Assembly (NCBI GenBank): GCA_009829735.1
Contig: CM020618.1
Span: forward strand, 22,925,346-22,989,345
Length of the DNA stretch: 64,000 nucleotides
Reading direction: 5' to 3'
From: Pyropia yezoensis
Taxonomy: Eukaryota > Rhodophyta > Bangiophyceae > Bangiales > Bangiaceae
A model generated the notes under the pieces. It ran no database searches. It was not told where the DNA came from and saw nothing but the letters and a program-made list of their open reading frames with translations. This document shows, piece after piece, positions 19,109 to 29,400 of the stretch. Position 1 is the stretch's first letter. Every line of letters starts with the position of its first letter. The translations under genes were made by a program, and so were the position numbers.

Positions 19109-21556
19109 TCAGTGGGTAGACCCACTGCCCGAGGGAGGCCACTCACGCGTAAGCGCGTATACCTCCGTGCTCCACCGGTCGGCAATGTCACGACGGTCGA
19201 CCACCCGAGTTACCTCGGTGCATAGCTGGACGAGGGTGCTGCGGCCAGCCTCCACGTCCTCCAGAGCCTTCTGGAGGCGGTCCAGCACGCCACCGAAGCA
19301 ACGCGCTGACCCAACCAGCGCAGCACCTGGGGGGATATCCCCCCAGCTAACAGAGAGACCCCCACGCATTGCGCGGGTAACAAGGGCGTCAACGCCCTCA
19401 TACCGGAGACGGGGACCCCCGTCATGTAGGACAGGGGCGGGAGGTGACACTGACGCAGCCAGAGGAGCCACAGGAGCCGACACGGCTACCACCGGAGCCG
19501 GTGGCACCTGATACGAGGCCCGGTAGGACCCTACCGAAGAGGCTCCACCGTAACCACGGCGGTACTCCGCCCGACGACGGGACACCTCACGCTCCGCACC
19601 CACAGAGCCCCACTCTCGGGGACGACGGCCAACCGCCGCCGGCATCGGGTTACCGAACCACGGAGCAAGGACCTGAAGAGGGTCATGGATAACCATGGGA
19701 ATACCCAGGTCAGCAACAGCCTCGGTGGATGCCCACCCATGGCAACTGGGCTCACCCGGCTGAGTACGCCGGACACGCAACGAGTGACGAGGCAAGGGGG
19801 AAGCCCCAGCCTGCGGGTCCCGGTACGGGGGAAGGGCCAACACCCCAGCCCAGTTCACGGCATCGTGAACAGCCAGCAGGGCTTCGAACTCCCGGGCCAA
19901 CCCGGTCTTGGCAGCTATCAGATCCACGCCCAACTGCGCGATGTGCCGACGGACACCCGTCGGAAGATGAAACAGACGACCCTGCCGGCGGACGGACAGC
20001 AAGAAGGATGAAGCCTGCCCGAGGGTAACCTCAAGGGTGAAGGTACCCTGCAACGGGTGGACCGGTCGCGAGGCCAACACACTCCCGAAGTAGCGAAGGC
20101 AGGAGCCGGTGTCAAACCGGAAAGCAGGGGGGGGTTCCCACCCCTCCTGCCATAGCGGCGGGCGCACGGGAGTGTATACCGGAGCACGACCGTTGCCGGT
20201 CTGCAACGCACACGTTATATCCGTGCGGAACGCATCCGCCATGACACCATGGTTACGTCGCCAACTCGACGCCGACTTCAACCCCGCCATGGGCGGGTAG
20301 GGAGCCGTCAACGACAGATACGGGGGTACCCCCGGGTAGTAGTCAAAGTCGGGATACCGACCGGTACGGCTCACCGTCTCCCCAAACGCAACCGGCTCCG
20401 CCGCCGCCGCAATCCCCCGAGCACTAGCCGGGTAGTCAATCTCCCGCGGCAACGCGGGGGCAATCAGGTCGCAGACCCCGAAGTTGGGGTCGAGGTAGAC
20501 CTCACCCCGTCCCACCCGGGTGCGCCAGAGCTGCGCATGCCGGTCGTCCGGCTGACTCAGGATCCAATGGTGTTCCACCCGGACCGCGTTCGGCTGGTTG
20601 ACCAGCCGCACCAACTCCCGCTCCCAGCTCGGGTCCACCTTGACGCGCCGGGAGGACTCTCCACGGGGATGCACCAGGTGGAAGTCCACCCGCATACGCC
20701 CATCGGACTCCATCGACTCTTGCACCGTGAGGCCTCGAACCCGAGCCACCAAGTCGGACACCGACATGGCGGGTTGACCCGCCGCCACGGCGACGCCGCC
20801 ACCCAACGGGGCAACCCGGGCAGGACCAGGAAGAATCGGGGGCGCCGTGGGACGCACCACCGGCAGAGGGGCCGACGTCGGAGATTGACGAGGCCGAGGA
20901 GGAAGAAGAAGGGCGGGCGCCCGCCCGGAGTAACTCCCGGTGTCAACCGCCATGGGAGAAGGAGCGTCTTGACCGCTCGACACCCGCGGCACCGCAGGTA
21001 CGGTACCGGCGCCGGCACCACCCGTCGGCGTATCCCCCGCCGCGGAAGGGGAAGGCACTTTGACAGCCTCCGGAGCCGGAGCCCCGGCCGTGCGGACACC
21101 CGCACCGTCTTGACCCGCCGCACCGGGTGTCGCACCGCCACCACCACCCGCGTCAACGTCGGGACCGCCTCGAGGAGTCACCGCCCGGACACTTGGACCA
21201 CCTTGACCAGCCGGAGTCGGCTGCGGGTCGCCACCTCCGCCGCAGGGCGGACCATCTTGAGGTAGCTGCGGTGAGCCGGCACCGGCACCAGGCTCCATCC
21301 GGGCAGCCGGCAGAGAGGGGGTAGAAGCCACCACGCGCGGTTGACCGCCGGGTTGACCGCCGGCCGACGGCACCGTCGTGCCGCTGCACACGGACGACAG
21401 TCCTCCGGCCGACAGACGGACGGACACCGCAGGCCCGTCGTCGTCAGACGAGCTCACCCCGTAACGCGCGGCGTCGGGACCGACAGGCGCGTCGTCCTCC
21501 ATCTCCTCCCCGATCAGGAGGTCTTCCTCCTCTCCAAGCACCTGGGGATAGGACAT
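19109..21556 (-). CDS. Antisense ORF of element A, convergent to pol (unknown protein)
   Basis: The start is taken at the ATG at 21556 (MSYPQVLGEEEDLL), giving 815 residues. The open frame reaches 21667 but begins there with GTG. The N-terminal half is low-complexity Pro/Ala/Gly with an acidic start. The second half has a globular-looking part including FDTGSCLRYFG and an EVTLGQASSFLLS...RLFHLP stretch, and the last 100 residues (LRYEGVDALVTRAM to TEVYALTREW) look folded. The position, strand and overall architecture match the ORF at 12491-14803 in B. It resembles none of the standard gag, pol or env domains I know. Antisense ORFs near the 3' LTR are known from some plant Ty3/gypsy elements, but their function is unsettled. 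Confidence 0.62.
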   Translation of the reverse strand: MSYPQVLGEEEDLLIGEEMEDDAPVGPDAARYGVSSSDDDGPAVSVRLSAGGLSSVCSGTTVPSAGGQPGGQPRVVASTPSLPAARMEPGAGAGSPQLPQDGPPCGGGGDPQPTPAGQGGPSVRAVTPRGGPDVDAGGGGGATPGAAGQDGAGVRTAGAPAPEAVKVPSPSAAGDTPTGGAGAGTVPAVPRVSSGQDAPSPMAVDTGSYSGRAPALLLPPRPRQSPTSAPLPVVRPTAPPILPGPARVAPLGGGVAVAAGQPAMSVSDLVARVRGLTVQESMESDGRMRVDFHLVHPRGESSRRVKVDPSWERELVRLVNQPNAVRVEHHWILSQPDDRHAQLWRTRVGRGEVYLDPNFGVCDLIAPALPREIDYPASARGIAAAAEPVAFGETVSRTGRYPDFDYYPGVPPYLSLTAPYPPMAGLKSASSWRRNHGVMADAFRTDITCALQTGNGRAPVYTPVRPPLWQEGWEPPPAFRFDTGSCLRYFGSVLASRPVHPLQGTFTLEVTLGQASSFLLSVRRQGRLFHLPTGVRRHIAQLGVDLIAAKTGLAREFEALLAVHDAVNWAGVLALPPYRDPQAGASPLPRHSLRVRRTQPGEPSCHGWASTEAVADLGIPMVIHDPLQVLAPWFGNPMPAAVGRRPREWGSVGAEREVSRRRAEYRRGYGGASSVGSYRASYQVPPAPVVAVSAPVAPLAASVSPPAPVLHDGGPRLRYEGVDALVTRAMRGGLSVSWGDIPPGAALVGSARCFGGVLDRLQKALEDVEAGRSTLVQLCTEVTRVVDRRDIADRWSTEVYALTREWPPSGSGSTH

Positions 21557-22142
21557 GATAACGGGTGCGGAGTCCCCCACGCCCACAAGCCGTCGACGGC
21601 TACGACCCGGTACGGTGGGATAACCGGGACGAGCCAGGGAAGCGCGGGCACCCGCGCTTATGACCACAAACGGCTACGAGAAGCGCCACAAACACGCGGG
21701 TCGACCCGCGCCCCACGGGGCTACGAACGCGCTCCACCCAGGCACCTGGGCGGGACGGGGCCACCCCCACACACGGGGTAAGCAAAGGGGGGTCACCCCC
21801 AACCGCCCCCACGCAACGCGGGCAGCCCCCGCCCCCCACTCAATCGTCCACACGAGAGGGGCCCCCCTACCACCAGGCACCTGGTGGCGGATCCGCTTGC
21901 ACCACCCCTCGGAAAGGGGGGTCGTGAACAAAAACCCGCATCGGGAAATTAACGGTCCGGAAAACGGATCGTGTGTGTACCACACAAAGGGGGGCACCCC
22001 CCTCGGACAACCTCGAAAAGGGGTGTCTGTCGCGACGGGGCGCAAAGCCCCACCCGACGGGTAAACAGTCACGCGACCCACTTACATTCGGTAACCCGAA
22101 TGCAACTCGACCCGAGGACGGGCCGAATCTAAGGGGGGGATA
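21557..22142. other. Untranslated 3' region of element A with polypurine tract
   Basis: A 586-bp GC-rich stretch between the antisense ORF start and the 3' LTR. It ends in AAGGGGGGGATA (22131-22142), the expected polypurine primer for plus-strand DNA synthesis. It would also have to hold the promoter of the antisense ORF, unless that lies in the LTR. No gene seen. Confidence 0.7.
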
Positions 22143-22505
22143 TGTAGCAATATGGTTGTCCGTATTGTGACCCGAATATTAGGGGGGCTACTTCTAATCC
22201 TTAACTTTCAATTTGAGAGTCCGTACTGGTCACGGTATCTATAAGTTACGTATGACCAGAGGGACTTGCATCTTGGGGTGGAGGGTAGTTAGTAGTGTCT
22301 CCGAGGGTTTATAACGAGGGGGCCGGTGGCGAATCCACCGCCGGCCAAGGTAGAACAACAAACCCCTCCCATTTGGGCTCCCATCTTGGTCCCGTGGCTT
22401 GCGCTCCAAGGACAGCAACCTTGGCCTCCCGGTGACGTTGGTGCCGATCCCCCTTGGTGAGTGTTCCCTGAGAGTGGACGTGCGACGGATTCCTATTGTG
22501 CTACA
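22143..22505 (+). repeat. 3' LTR of element A
   Basis: 363-bp copy of 4311-4673 with TGTAGCA / TGCTACA ends, followed by the right CTCGG target duplication (22506-22510). Confidence 0.95.
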
Positions 22506-22510
22506 CTCGG

Positions 22511-24780
22511 TCGTCTTGGACCAAACCCTTGGAAGCATTTGCCGGGCGTGTCATCCCGTTTAAGGCAGAACTGGCCCAACGCAGGGGACAGGGCGCGCCA
22601 CACGGGGTCGGGAGACAGCTCGTCTGACCCGTTTCTCCCTTTGCATTTGATCTCGAACTTCCCTAAGTCAAGGATAATTCGCTTGATAGTAAATCCAACA
22701 TGGAGTTGAGGGTTTTCTGCATTTTATCGTCGTATATTTTCATGTAGCCTAGTAGGTAGGTGCTGGGGTGGGAGATTCTGAGTGGCGAGTTTCTGAGGGG
22801 ACGCTGGAGGGATAAGGGGAGGGACAGCGGGGCTTGGCCTCGCTTCCTCGTCCCGACCAAGAAACTGTTGGCCCACACATCATCTTCTTGCTTCGTCGTG
22901 GGGGGGTTGCCCCACAACAGAGATAGCATGTGTGCGACTTGCACTTCTTCCGGTCTGCCCAACACGTGAGGCAGCCCTTGTGCACCGCCGCAACTTGAGT
23001 GCTGTGTGCGCGAGTGGTGTTTGCCACACCGTCCTGATCTCCCTATCTTAGAAGTTGGTCATCGTTCCCCTGACTCCGTGTAGACAGGGTAGGAGGGTGC
23101 ACCTAGGGACTGTTGCGGCGCCTGCTCAACCGCGCATTGCGTGGGGATTTCTCCACGTCTGGGCGGGGTGGCTTGCTCGGGTTGCCCCAGCGACCCCGTG
23201 TCACCCTTCCCCTTGCTCGTCCCGGTCGCCACCAGTATTGGGGCGGCCTTACGTTCCACTTTGTCTTGCCTCGGTACTGAGGTAAGACTCAACATGCTCC
23301 CATCACCCTTCGGCTTCGGGGAAAGCGCACACTCCCGGAGAAGCCCCCGGTAGGCGTCCCCCAGTGACTTTCAACTGTGAATCAGTCGACTGAAGTTCCT
23401 CCGTGCCGTATTGGCTCCGCGTACGGATATCCGAACGTAGCTGGGTACTTCCGCGAACAGGATGGCCCGTAGCTCCCCGTCTCCTGGGAGTTTCCCCAGC
23501 TCGTAGTCGGGCTCTTAGGTCGGGCGTTCGAGCATCGCCTCATTCTCTCAGAACTGGGCGGTGGTCGTTCGAAGGGCCCGTTGGTGGTATAAGCACTACT
23601 ACTTTTCACTGAGATAGCTGCTCAGCAGCTCCTTGTGAATCCCACGGTAATCCATGGGAGCAGCTGCGACCCTCATTCCCGGCATCGAGGATACCTGGCG
23701 AAGGATGCCTCGTGACCGTTCATCAACGAGGATCGGGACGATCTCCAGAGCTATCCCCTCGTTGACGAGTGCCTTGTCTGCGGCTGCCATGAAGATGGTC
23801 AAGAAGCCGATGACTGCTAGCGGACGTCCGTTCGGGCCTCCGAACATCGGAACTCCCTTCATCAAGGTCTACAAATATCGGATAGCACGATGCGAGGTGT
23901 TGGGCATCAGTTCCAATACGAGAGTGATACGGTCCTCCAAACGGCAACGTTCCGGAGTCAGTACCGACCGGAAGACTTCGTTGACAATCCCCGTATTCGC
24001 TTCCTGGGTATCCAGTTGCTTGGCCAGTTGGTAAGTGAAGTCATCTGACTGCATGCGCTTCAAGAGGCTCGCAGTAACCTGCGCGGTCATGGCCTGGACC
24101 AGTGAGGCTGGTACTTCTTTCGTAGTCGCCTCGGGTTCCCTAGTCGCTTGGCTTCCTCCGTCTTGAGGATGCCGGGATAGGGTACAACCCCCTCCGATGG
24201 CCGACACTGCTCCGGCACAAGTATTTGCCGGACCGTACTCACGGAGTCCGCTCCGGGTACTCCGAGCGCAGCGCTCCGTGTGGCTACGGTCCAACTCGGC
24301 TGACAAGTCGGATCCATAAACCGCCGTGTCCGGAGGTTGCCCGAGATTCGCTGCGCCGGGGTCAACCGCCGTGGACTCCGAAATTAGTCCAACCGGTTCA
24401 AACCGTGCCGTTTGGGGAAAAATACGACGCGGTCCCGTCGTTTGGCGTGTTGACATCAACACTGCCATTGCGTCCTCCGTCCGCTCTTGACGGGCGTCGA
24501 GTCCAGAAAACCAAGTCTCAATGCGAGAAAGCGATGCCATCAGGGAATCTTCTGGTGAAGGCAGCGGCGGAGTGATCTCGGCCGACGACGGTTGGGGCGG
24601 GCCTCCGCCTCCTGCCGTCCGAGCCGTCCCGAACGTCGATCTGGGTCCGGACAGCATCGGCGTCTCAGCGTTGTCGCCCGGGTTACCGATCCCGGTTCCC
24701 GTGATCACATCCGGGGTCCGTGTGAACCCCAATCCGTCATCTTGAGCGGTCCCCGTCTCTTGGGTAGACAAAGTCACCAT
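22511..24780 (-). pseudogene. gag: Broken gag (and gag-protease linker) of element C
   Basis: The gag starts at the ATG at 24780 and stays open for 303 codons (to 23869), closely matching the N-terminus of A gag (STQETG, TPMLSG, FGTARTAGGGG). It shifts to another frame for the MFGGPNGRPLAVIGFL core (23865-23599). From there only shadow-frame matches remain to about 23382. Further left (23295-22511) comes sequence with no A counterpart visible, because the matching part of A is in the gap. That stretch includes a Cys/His-rich patch near 22960 (CLTCWADRKKCKSHTC) that may be a degenerate zinc knuckle. At 22510 the frame continues on the far side of A at 4310 into the protease. Confidence 0.85.
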
Positions 24781-24996
24781 CAGTAAACCGACGTAACGGT
24801 CGCAACAAAAATGAGAGCGAGGGGGTAGGTCGGGGGACGTAACGATCTATCACAATCAACCTTAACTGCTGAACACAGTCAAACATACCGCACAGCCACG
24901 GGTACAAGAAATGGGCCGGCTCCCTATCCGTGTTCCAGTGCCAGAGACGGCGTCACTACTAGGGTGACAGAAACCCATCCCGTGCTGCTCCACCAA

Positions 24997-25358
24997 CGTA
25001 GCACAAAAGGAGTCTGTTGCTCGTCCAGTCTCAGGGATCACTCACCAGGGGGGATGGGCACCAACTTCACGGGAGACCAAAGTTTCTGTCCTTGGAGCGC
25101 AAGCCACGGGACCAAGATGGGAGCCCAAATGAGAGGGGTTTGTTGTTTTACCATGGCTGGCCGTGGATTCGCCGCGGGCCACCTCGCCATTAACCCTCGG
25201 AGACAACACTAACTACCCTCCACCTCAAGATGCAAGTCCCTCTGGTCATACGTAACTGGTAGGAACCTCAACCAAAGCAATCTCCCAACTTGAAAGTAAA
25301 GAATTGGAAGTAGTTCCCATAAATTAGGGTCGCAATACGGTCGTCCATATTGCTACAC
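24997..25358 (-). repeat. 5' LTR of element C
   Basis: The reverse complement starts TGTAGCAATATGG and matches the LTRs of A along its length, with many more differences (for example ACCAGTTACGTATGACCAGAG in place of the A version). It is 362 bp long. The inner end reads GCTACG instead of GCTACA and is followed by the primer-binding site. Confidence 0.85.
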
Positions 25359-25484
25359 TGTGCCTAAACAGGCCAAAAGTTCCCGTCGTAGTTTGGGACA
25401 ACCCGAAGCGAAGTACCCGAGCTCGTTACAGTTGTAACAAATGTCATTGGTGTGTGGGTTAGGCTGTCCCTTTGTGTGGGGTGC
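25359..25484 (-). pseudogene. gag: Gag zinc-knuckle fragment, probably of element D
   Basis: A 126-bp island lies between the 5' LTR of C and the 3' LTR of E. On the minus strand it encodes CYNCNELGYFASGC, a zinc knuckle with Tyr in place of the usual His. It belongs to neither C nor E. The same orientation as the D gag N-terminus at 33034-32585 suggests that both are remains of one element. The link is inferred from position only. Confidence 0.55.
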
Positions 25485-26432
25485 TGTAGGGTCCACGGCG
25501 GGCACGCACGCGCACTCGCGGGCGCACGCCGCACGCACCCCACACCCACACCACACCACACGCACTCTCGACGGCGGTGACGCACTCGGGGGAAGTGGTG
25601 TGAAAGCCGGGGAAGAAGAAGGGTGTCGGGGGGTGGGTGTGTGAAGTGGGGGTGAGCGTGACGTCGGTGGAAAAGGCTTCTCAGGTACAGTGGTTATCTG
25701 CTTCCGTTCTTCGGTCTACCCTCCCCAGGTCTCCCCCTCTCGCCCTCGGTCACTCCGTGTATATACCCCTGGGGGGTCCCTCAGAAGGCCCTCCGTGTGG
25801 TCCTCTCGCGGTTGGGCACAAGTTTCCCTACAATCGCCGGTGTGCGTCGACCTCCCTCTCACAGAGCTCGTCTGAGGGGGTCCACGCCCCCCCTCGGGGT
25901 CGGTGTGCCCGTGGACGCCCGTAGACATGATGGTTAGAGGATGAAAGCTTCGGATGTCATGGATGGCAGGCTCTCGTTTGTCGGGATGGCTGATGGCAGC
26001 CAGCCGCCCTGACACTCTGAGGCCGGGTGCGCTGTCCGAGCTCGGCCGCCTCGGCGATGTCTCGCTTGAATTGACACTGGCGCTATGTTGCGCTGTCGGC
26101 GCCAGTTCTTGGTCAGCGGGTGGATGCCTTGCTCGAATTGACACTGGTGCTACGTTGCGGTGTCGGCGACAGTTCATGGTCACCAGGTGGATACCGTGTC
26201 AGACTTTACGGTGTGCGGCCACGTAGCATTGACAGCCATCGTCCGGTTGCATCGTCATCACGGGGGCAGGCGGGATTGAACCTTGAACCTTCCAGATTCG
26301 AAATGTGACTGAAGACCAATCGTCCAGGGAACGCTCTTGCAAATCATGACATCCGGTACGATTTGAGATCCCGCCTTTGGGGGAATTCCAAGTTGCGACT
26401 TGGAATTGCAATGTAAGGATTCAGTCCTTACA
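25485..26432 (-). repeat. 3' LTR of element E (948 bp)
   Basis: Read on the minus strand it starts TGTAAGGACTGAATCCTTACA, directly after the polypurine tract, and ends GGACCCTACA at 25485. The first 21 bases form a perfect 8-bp inverted repeat around CTGAA. A TATATAC box near 25760 is followed by about 270 bp that match the 5' LTR remnant, as expected for promoter then R/U5. Confidence 0.75.
26068..26201. repeat. 67-bp tandem duplication in the LTR of element E
   Basis: Two adjacent diverged copies, each starting GAATTGACACTGG and containing GCTA(C/T)GTTGCG and GTCGGCG. They lie in the upstream (U3-like) part of the LTR, where enhancer-type repeats are common. Confidence 0.75.
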
Positions 26433-26443
26433 CCTCCCTCCTC

Positions 26444-29400
26444 TTAAACCCGTCGGGAGGAGTTAAAAGCCGTGATCAGCTCGGCCGCGTCGATGTCTTG
26501 TTCACGAACCCAGCTGTTTTCCGTGTCATGATAGCCATTCCACTTCACCAAGTACTGCGAGCGACCTCGACGCGTACGGTGTTGCAGCACGCGTTCGACT
26601 TCGTGCGCTTCGGTGCCGTCGGAGAGCGTAATGGCAGGCGGCGGATTCGGGGAACGGCCAAATCTGGTGTCAGCATGATACGGCTTCACCAGGCTTGCAT
26701 GGAACGCATTGTGGACCTTCCGATCGAGCACTGCTTGAGGGATATCCAGCCGGAAAGTCACAGGAGTAACCACTTCGGTAATCTTGTAGGGGCCAGAGTA
26801 CTTCCGCATTAGCTTTCGAGCTCCTTGGAAGGACTCGGGCATGAGGTTCTTGGTGCTTAGCATGACGAGATCGCCGACTGATAGGTGACAGTCTCTTCTT
26901 GATTTGTTGACGTATTGAGCTCGATAAGCGTTGGCCTTGCGGATGGCGTCGGCAGCCGTTTTGTGGGACTGCCGCAATGTCGCCAACCACTCTGCTAAAG
27001 CCGGGACCTTGTCGCTCGGGCTTTGTAGGGTGTCGAAAGGTACGACATTGGGCTCGTACCCGTACGTCAAGTAAAATGGAGAGTACGTTGTTACTGAGTT
27101 GATCGAGTGGTTGTACGCGACCTCCACGTTCGTCAAATAGAGGTCCTAGTCGCGTTTGTTGTGATCCACGAAGCACCTGAGGACTTCTTCGACTTTCTTG
27201 TTCACGACTTCGGTTTGCCCGTCCGTTTGCGGGTGGTAAGATGAGGATGGGCGAATCTTGACGTTAATCTTGTCCAACAGTCCGCGCCAGAACTGGGACA
27301 TAAAAATCCGGTCTCTGTCGCAGACGATATCAATTGGAAGTCCAAAGGTTCGGTAGACGTGGTCGTGGAAGAGCTGCGCTACGTACTTGGCACTTGTCTC
27401 AGGTTCTGTCGGAGCCAAACGAATCATCTTCGAATGCCGGTCAACAACAACCAAGAGGCCGTTGTGGCTACGTGCCGTTAATGGCAGTGGAGTGATGAAG
27501 TCCATGGATATACTTTGCCGCGGTCGGGTTGGCGGTTCCAGGTGTTGTAAAAGCCCCAATGGGGCTTGCGTCGTGCTCTTGAATCGTTGGCAGGCGTCGC
27601 AGCTCTGTACGTAATCCTTGATGTCTTGTCTCATTGTCTTCCAGTAGAACCGGGTGACAAGGTCTTTGGTTGTCTTACGTAGGCCCATGTGACCTTTGCT
27701 TGGGATATCGTGGTAGTCGTGGAGGACGTCATCACGAAAGCGGCCTTTCGGTATGCACACGTGGTCGTATCTAATGATGAAGCAGCCGTCCATCTTGAAG
27801 GGCGTCGTTGGTTTCTTGCGGATTTCTTTAAACTCAGAGTCTTCCGCATAGGCTGCTAGAAGGCTTTGCTGGTCTTCTTTGTTCAGCTCCAGATGAAACA
27901 CAGTGTTGATAGGTTGCGCTTCATTCTCGGGTTTCATTGGTTCTTGGGTTTTCGTTGGATTCTTAAGATTTTTCAGGGGTTCCCTTGTGGGATCATTGCT
28001 CTTGGGGTCTTCGGTGGCGTTCGTGGCGTCTTCAGGTTCCTTGTGTCTTGTGGAAGTCGTAGCAGTCCCACTATTCGTGGTCGCTTTACGCTTGGGTTGC
28101 TTTGGTTTTTCATTGTCCTTGTGATTCTTGGGTACACCCCCGTCAATTGTTGGGGGTCGTGCTTTGTCAATGACGCGAGTGAGTAGTTCCGAGTTGGCTT
28201 CGATGCGGGACTCCGCAACTTCTGTGTTTCGGGAGAGTGCATCAGCCACAGGATTCCTTGTCCCTGGTACTGGTATGATCTTGAAGTCGTATTGCTCCAA
28301 CATCTCCAACCAACGCACTTGACGGTCGTTCAATTTGCCTTGGGTTCTTAGGTAACGTAGCGACTCGTGATCAGTGTGCACGATGAATTGTCGTCCATGC
28401 AAGTAGCACCGCCAGTGGCGAATGGCTTGTACGATGGCTGAAAGTTCGCGCTCCCTGATGGTATACCGCTGTTCGTGAATGCTTAGTGTTTGGGAGAAGA
28501 TGGCCACAGGGCGACGCCCCATTCCGTCGTCCTGCTCGAGTACTGCACCCACTGCACAGCCACCTGCATCAGTAGATAACACCACAGGGTGCTCAGGGTT
28601 GAATGCCCGAAGTATCGGGGCACTCATGTTTTTGTCCTTGAAGGAATTGAAGGCGTCCTCTTGGCGTGCGGTCCACTCGAAGTCGACAATGCTCGTCAGC
28701 TCAGTCAGGGGCTTAGCAACGGTGGCCATCTTCTCAATGAAGCGACGGTAGAAGTTCAACATCCCGAGGAAGGACTGAACATCGCGCTTAGTCTTAGGCT
28801 TTGGCCACTTCTTGATAGCTTCGACTTCGACACGTTCCATCTCGAATCCATTGGCTGAGACGACATGGCCAAGGAAGTCTACGGACCTCTGAGCGAACTT
28901 GCACTTCGACACCTTGGCGTACAGCTCGCGGAGTTTGTCTAGGACTTGCCGCAGGTGTCGTATGTGCTCTGCCCTTGTTTTGCTGAAGATCAGTATGTCG
29001 TCCAAGTAGGCCGACACAAAGTTGTCGATGTAGGGTCTTAAGATGTCGTTGACGAGGTTTATAAAAGTCGCGGGAGCGTTGCTTAGGCCGAATGGTACGA
29101 CGAGGAACTCAAACAGGCCGTACCTCGTTCGAAAAGCCGTCAAGGGGATCGACTCCCGATCAAGTCGGATTTGGTGGTAGCCGGAGCGGAGGTCCAACGT
29201 TGTGAATAGGGTTGCTTGGCGGAGGCTGTCGAAGATCTCGTCGATGCGTGGTAGAGGGTAGCAGTTCTTAACCGTCTGCTTATTCAGCGCTCGATAATCG
29301 ATGCACAGTCGCAAGCCGTCGTTTTTCTTGGCCGCGAACAGAACCGGTGCTCCCCATGGTGACGTACTTGGTTGAATGAATCCTTTCTCGATTACGTCTC

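Larger units (their letters stand above)
4311..22505 (+). mobile_element. Ty3/gypsy element A, complete at both ends, hosting nested element B
   Basis: Element A is bounded by two 363-bp direct LTRs starting TGTAGCAATATGG and ending GTGCTACA, flanked by a perfect CTCGG duplication. Order on the plus strand: 5' LTR, primer-binding site, gag (4898 to the gap), interruption by B (gap to 15370), the rest of pol (15371-18629), a hairpin array, a convergent antisense ORF (21556-19109), polypurine tract (22131-22142) and 3' LTR. The LTRs differ by only two substitutions plus four single-base homopolymer differences, so A is young. It sits inside C, an older copy of its own family in the opposite orientation. 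Confidence 0.93.
22506..25358 (-). mobile_element. Ty3/gypsy element C, 5' part (decayed)
   Basis: This is the right half of C. Reading on the minus strand: LTR 25358-24997, primer site, leader, then gag from 24780 leftward to the A insertion point at 22510. Together with 1-4310 it makes a C element in opposite orientation to A but of the same family. CTGTG (25359-25363) would be one copy of its target duplication; the other is off-window. Confidence 0.87.
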
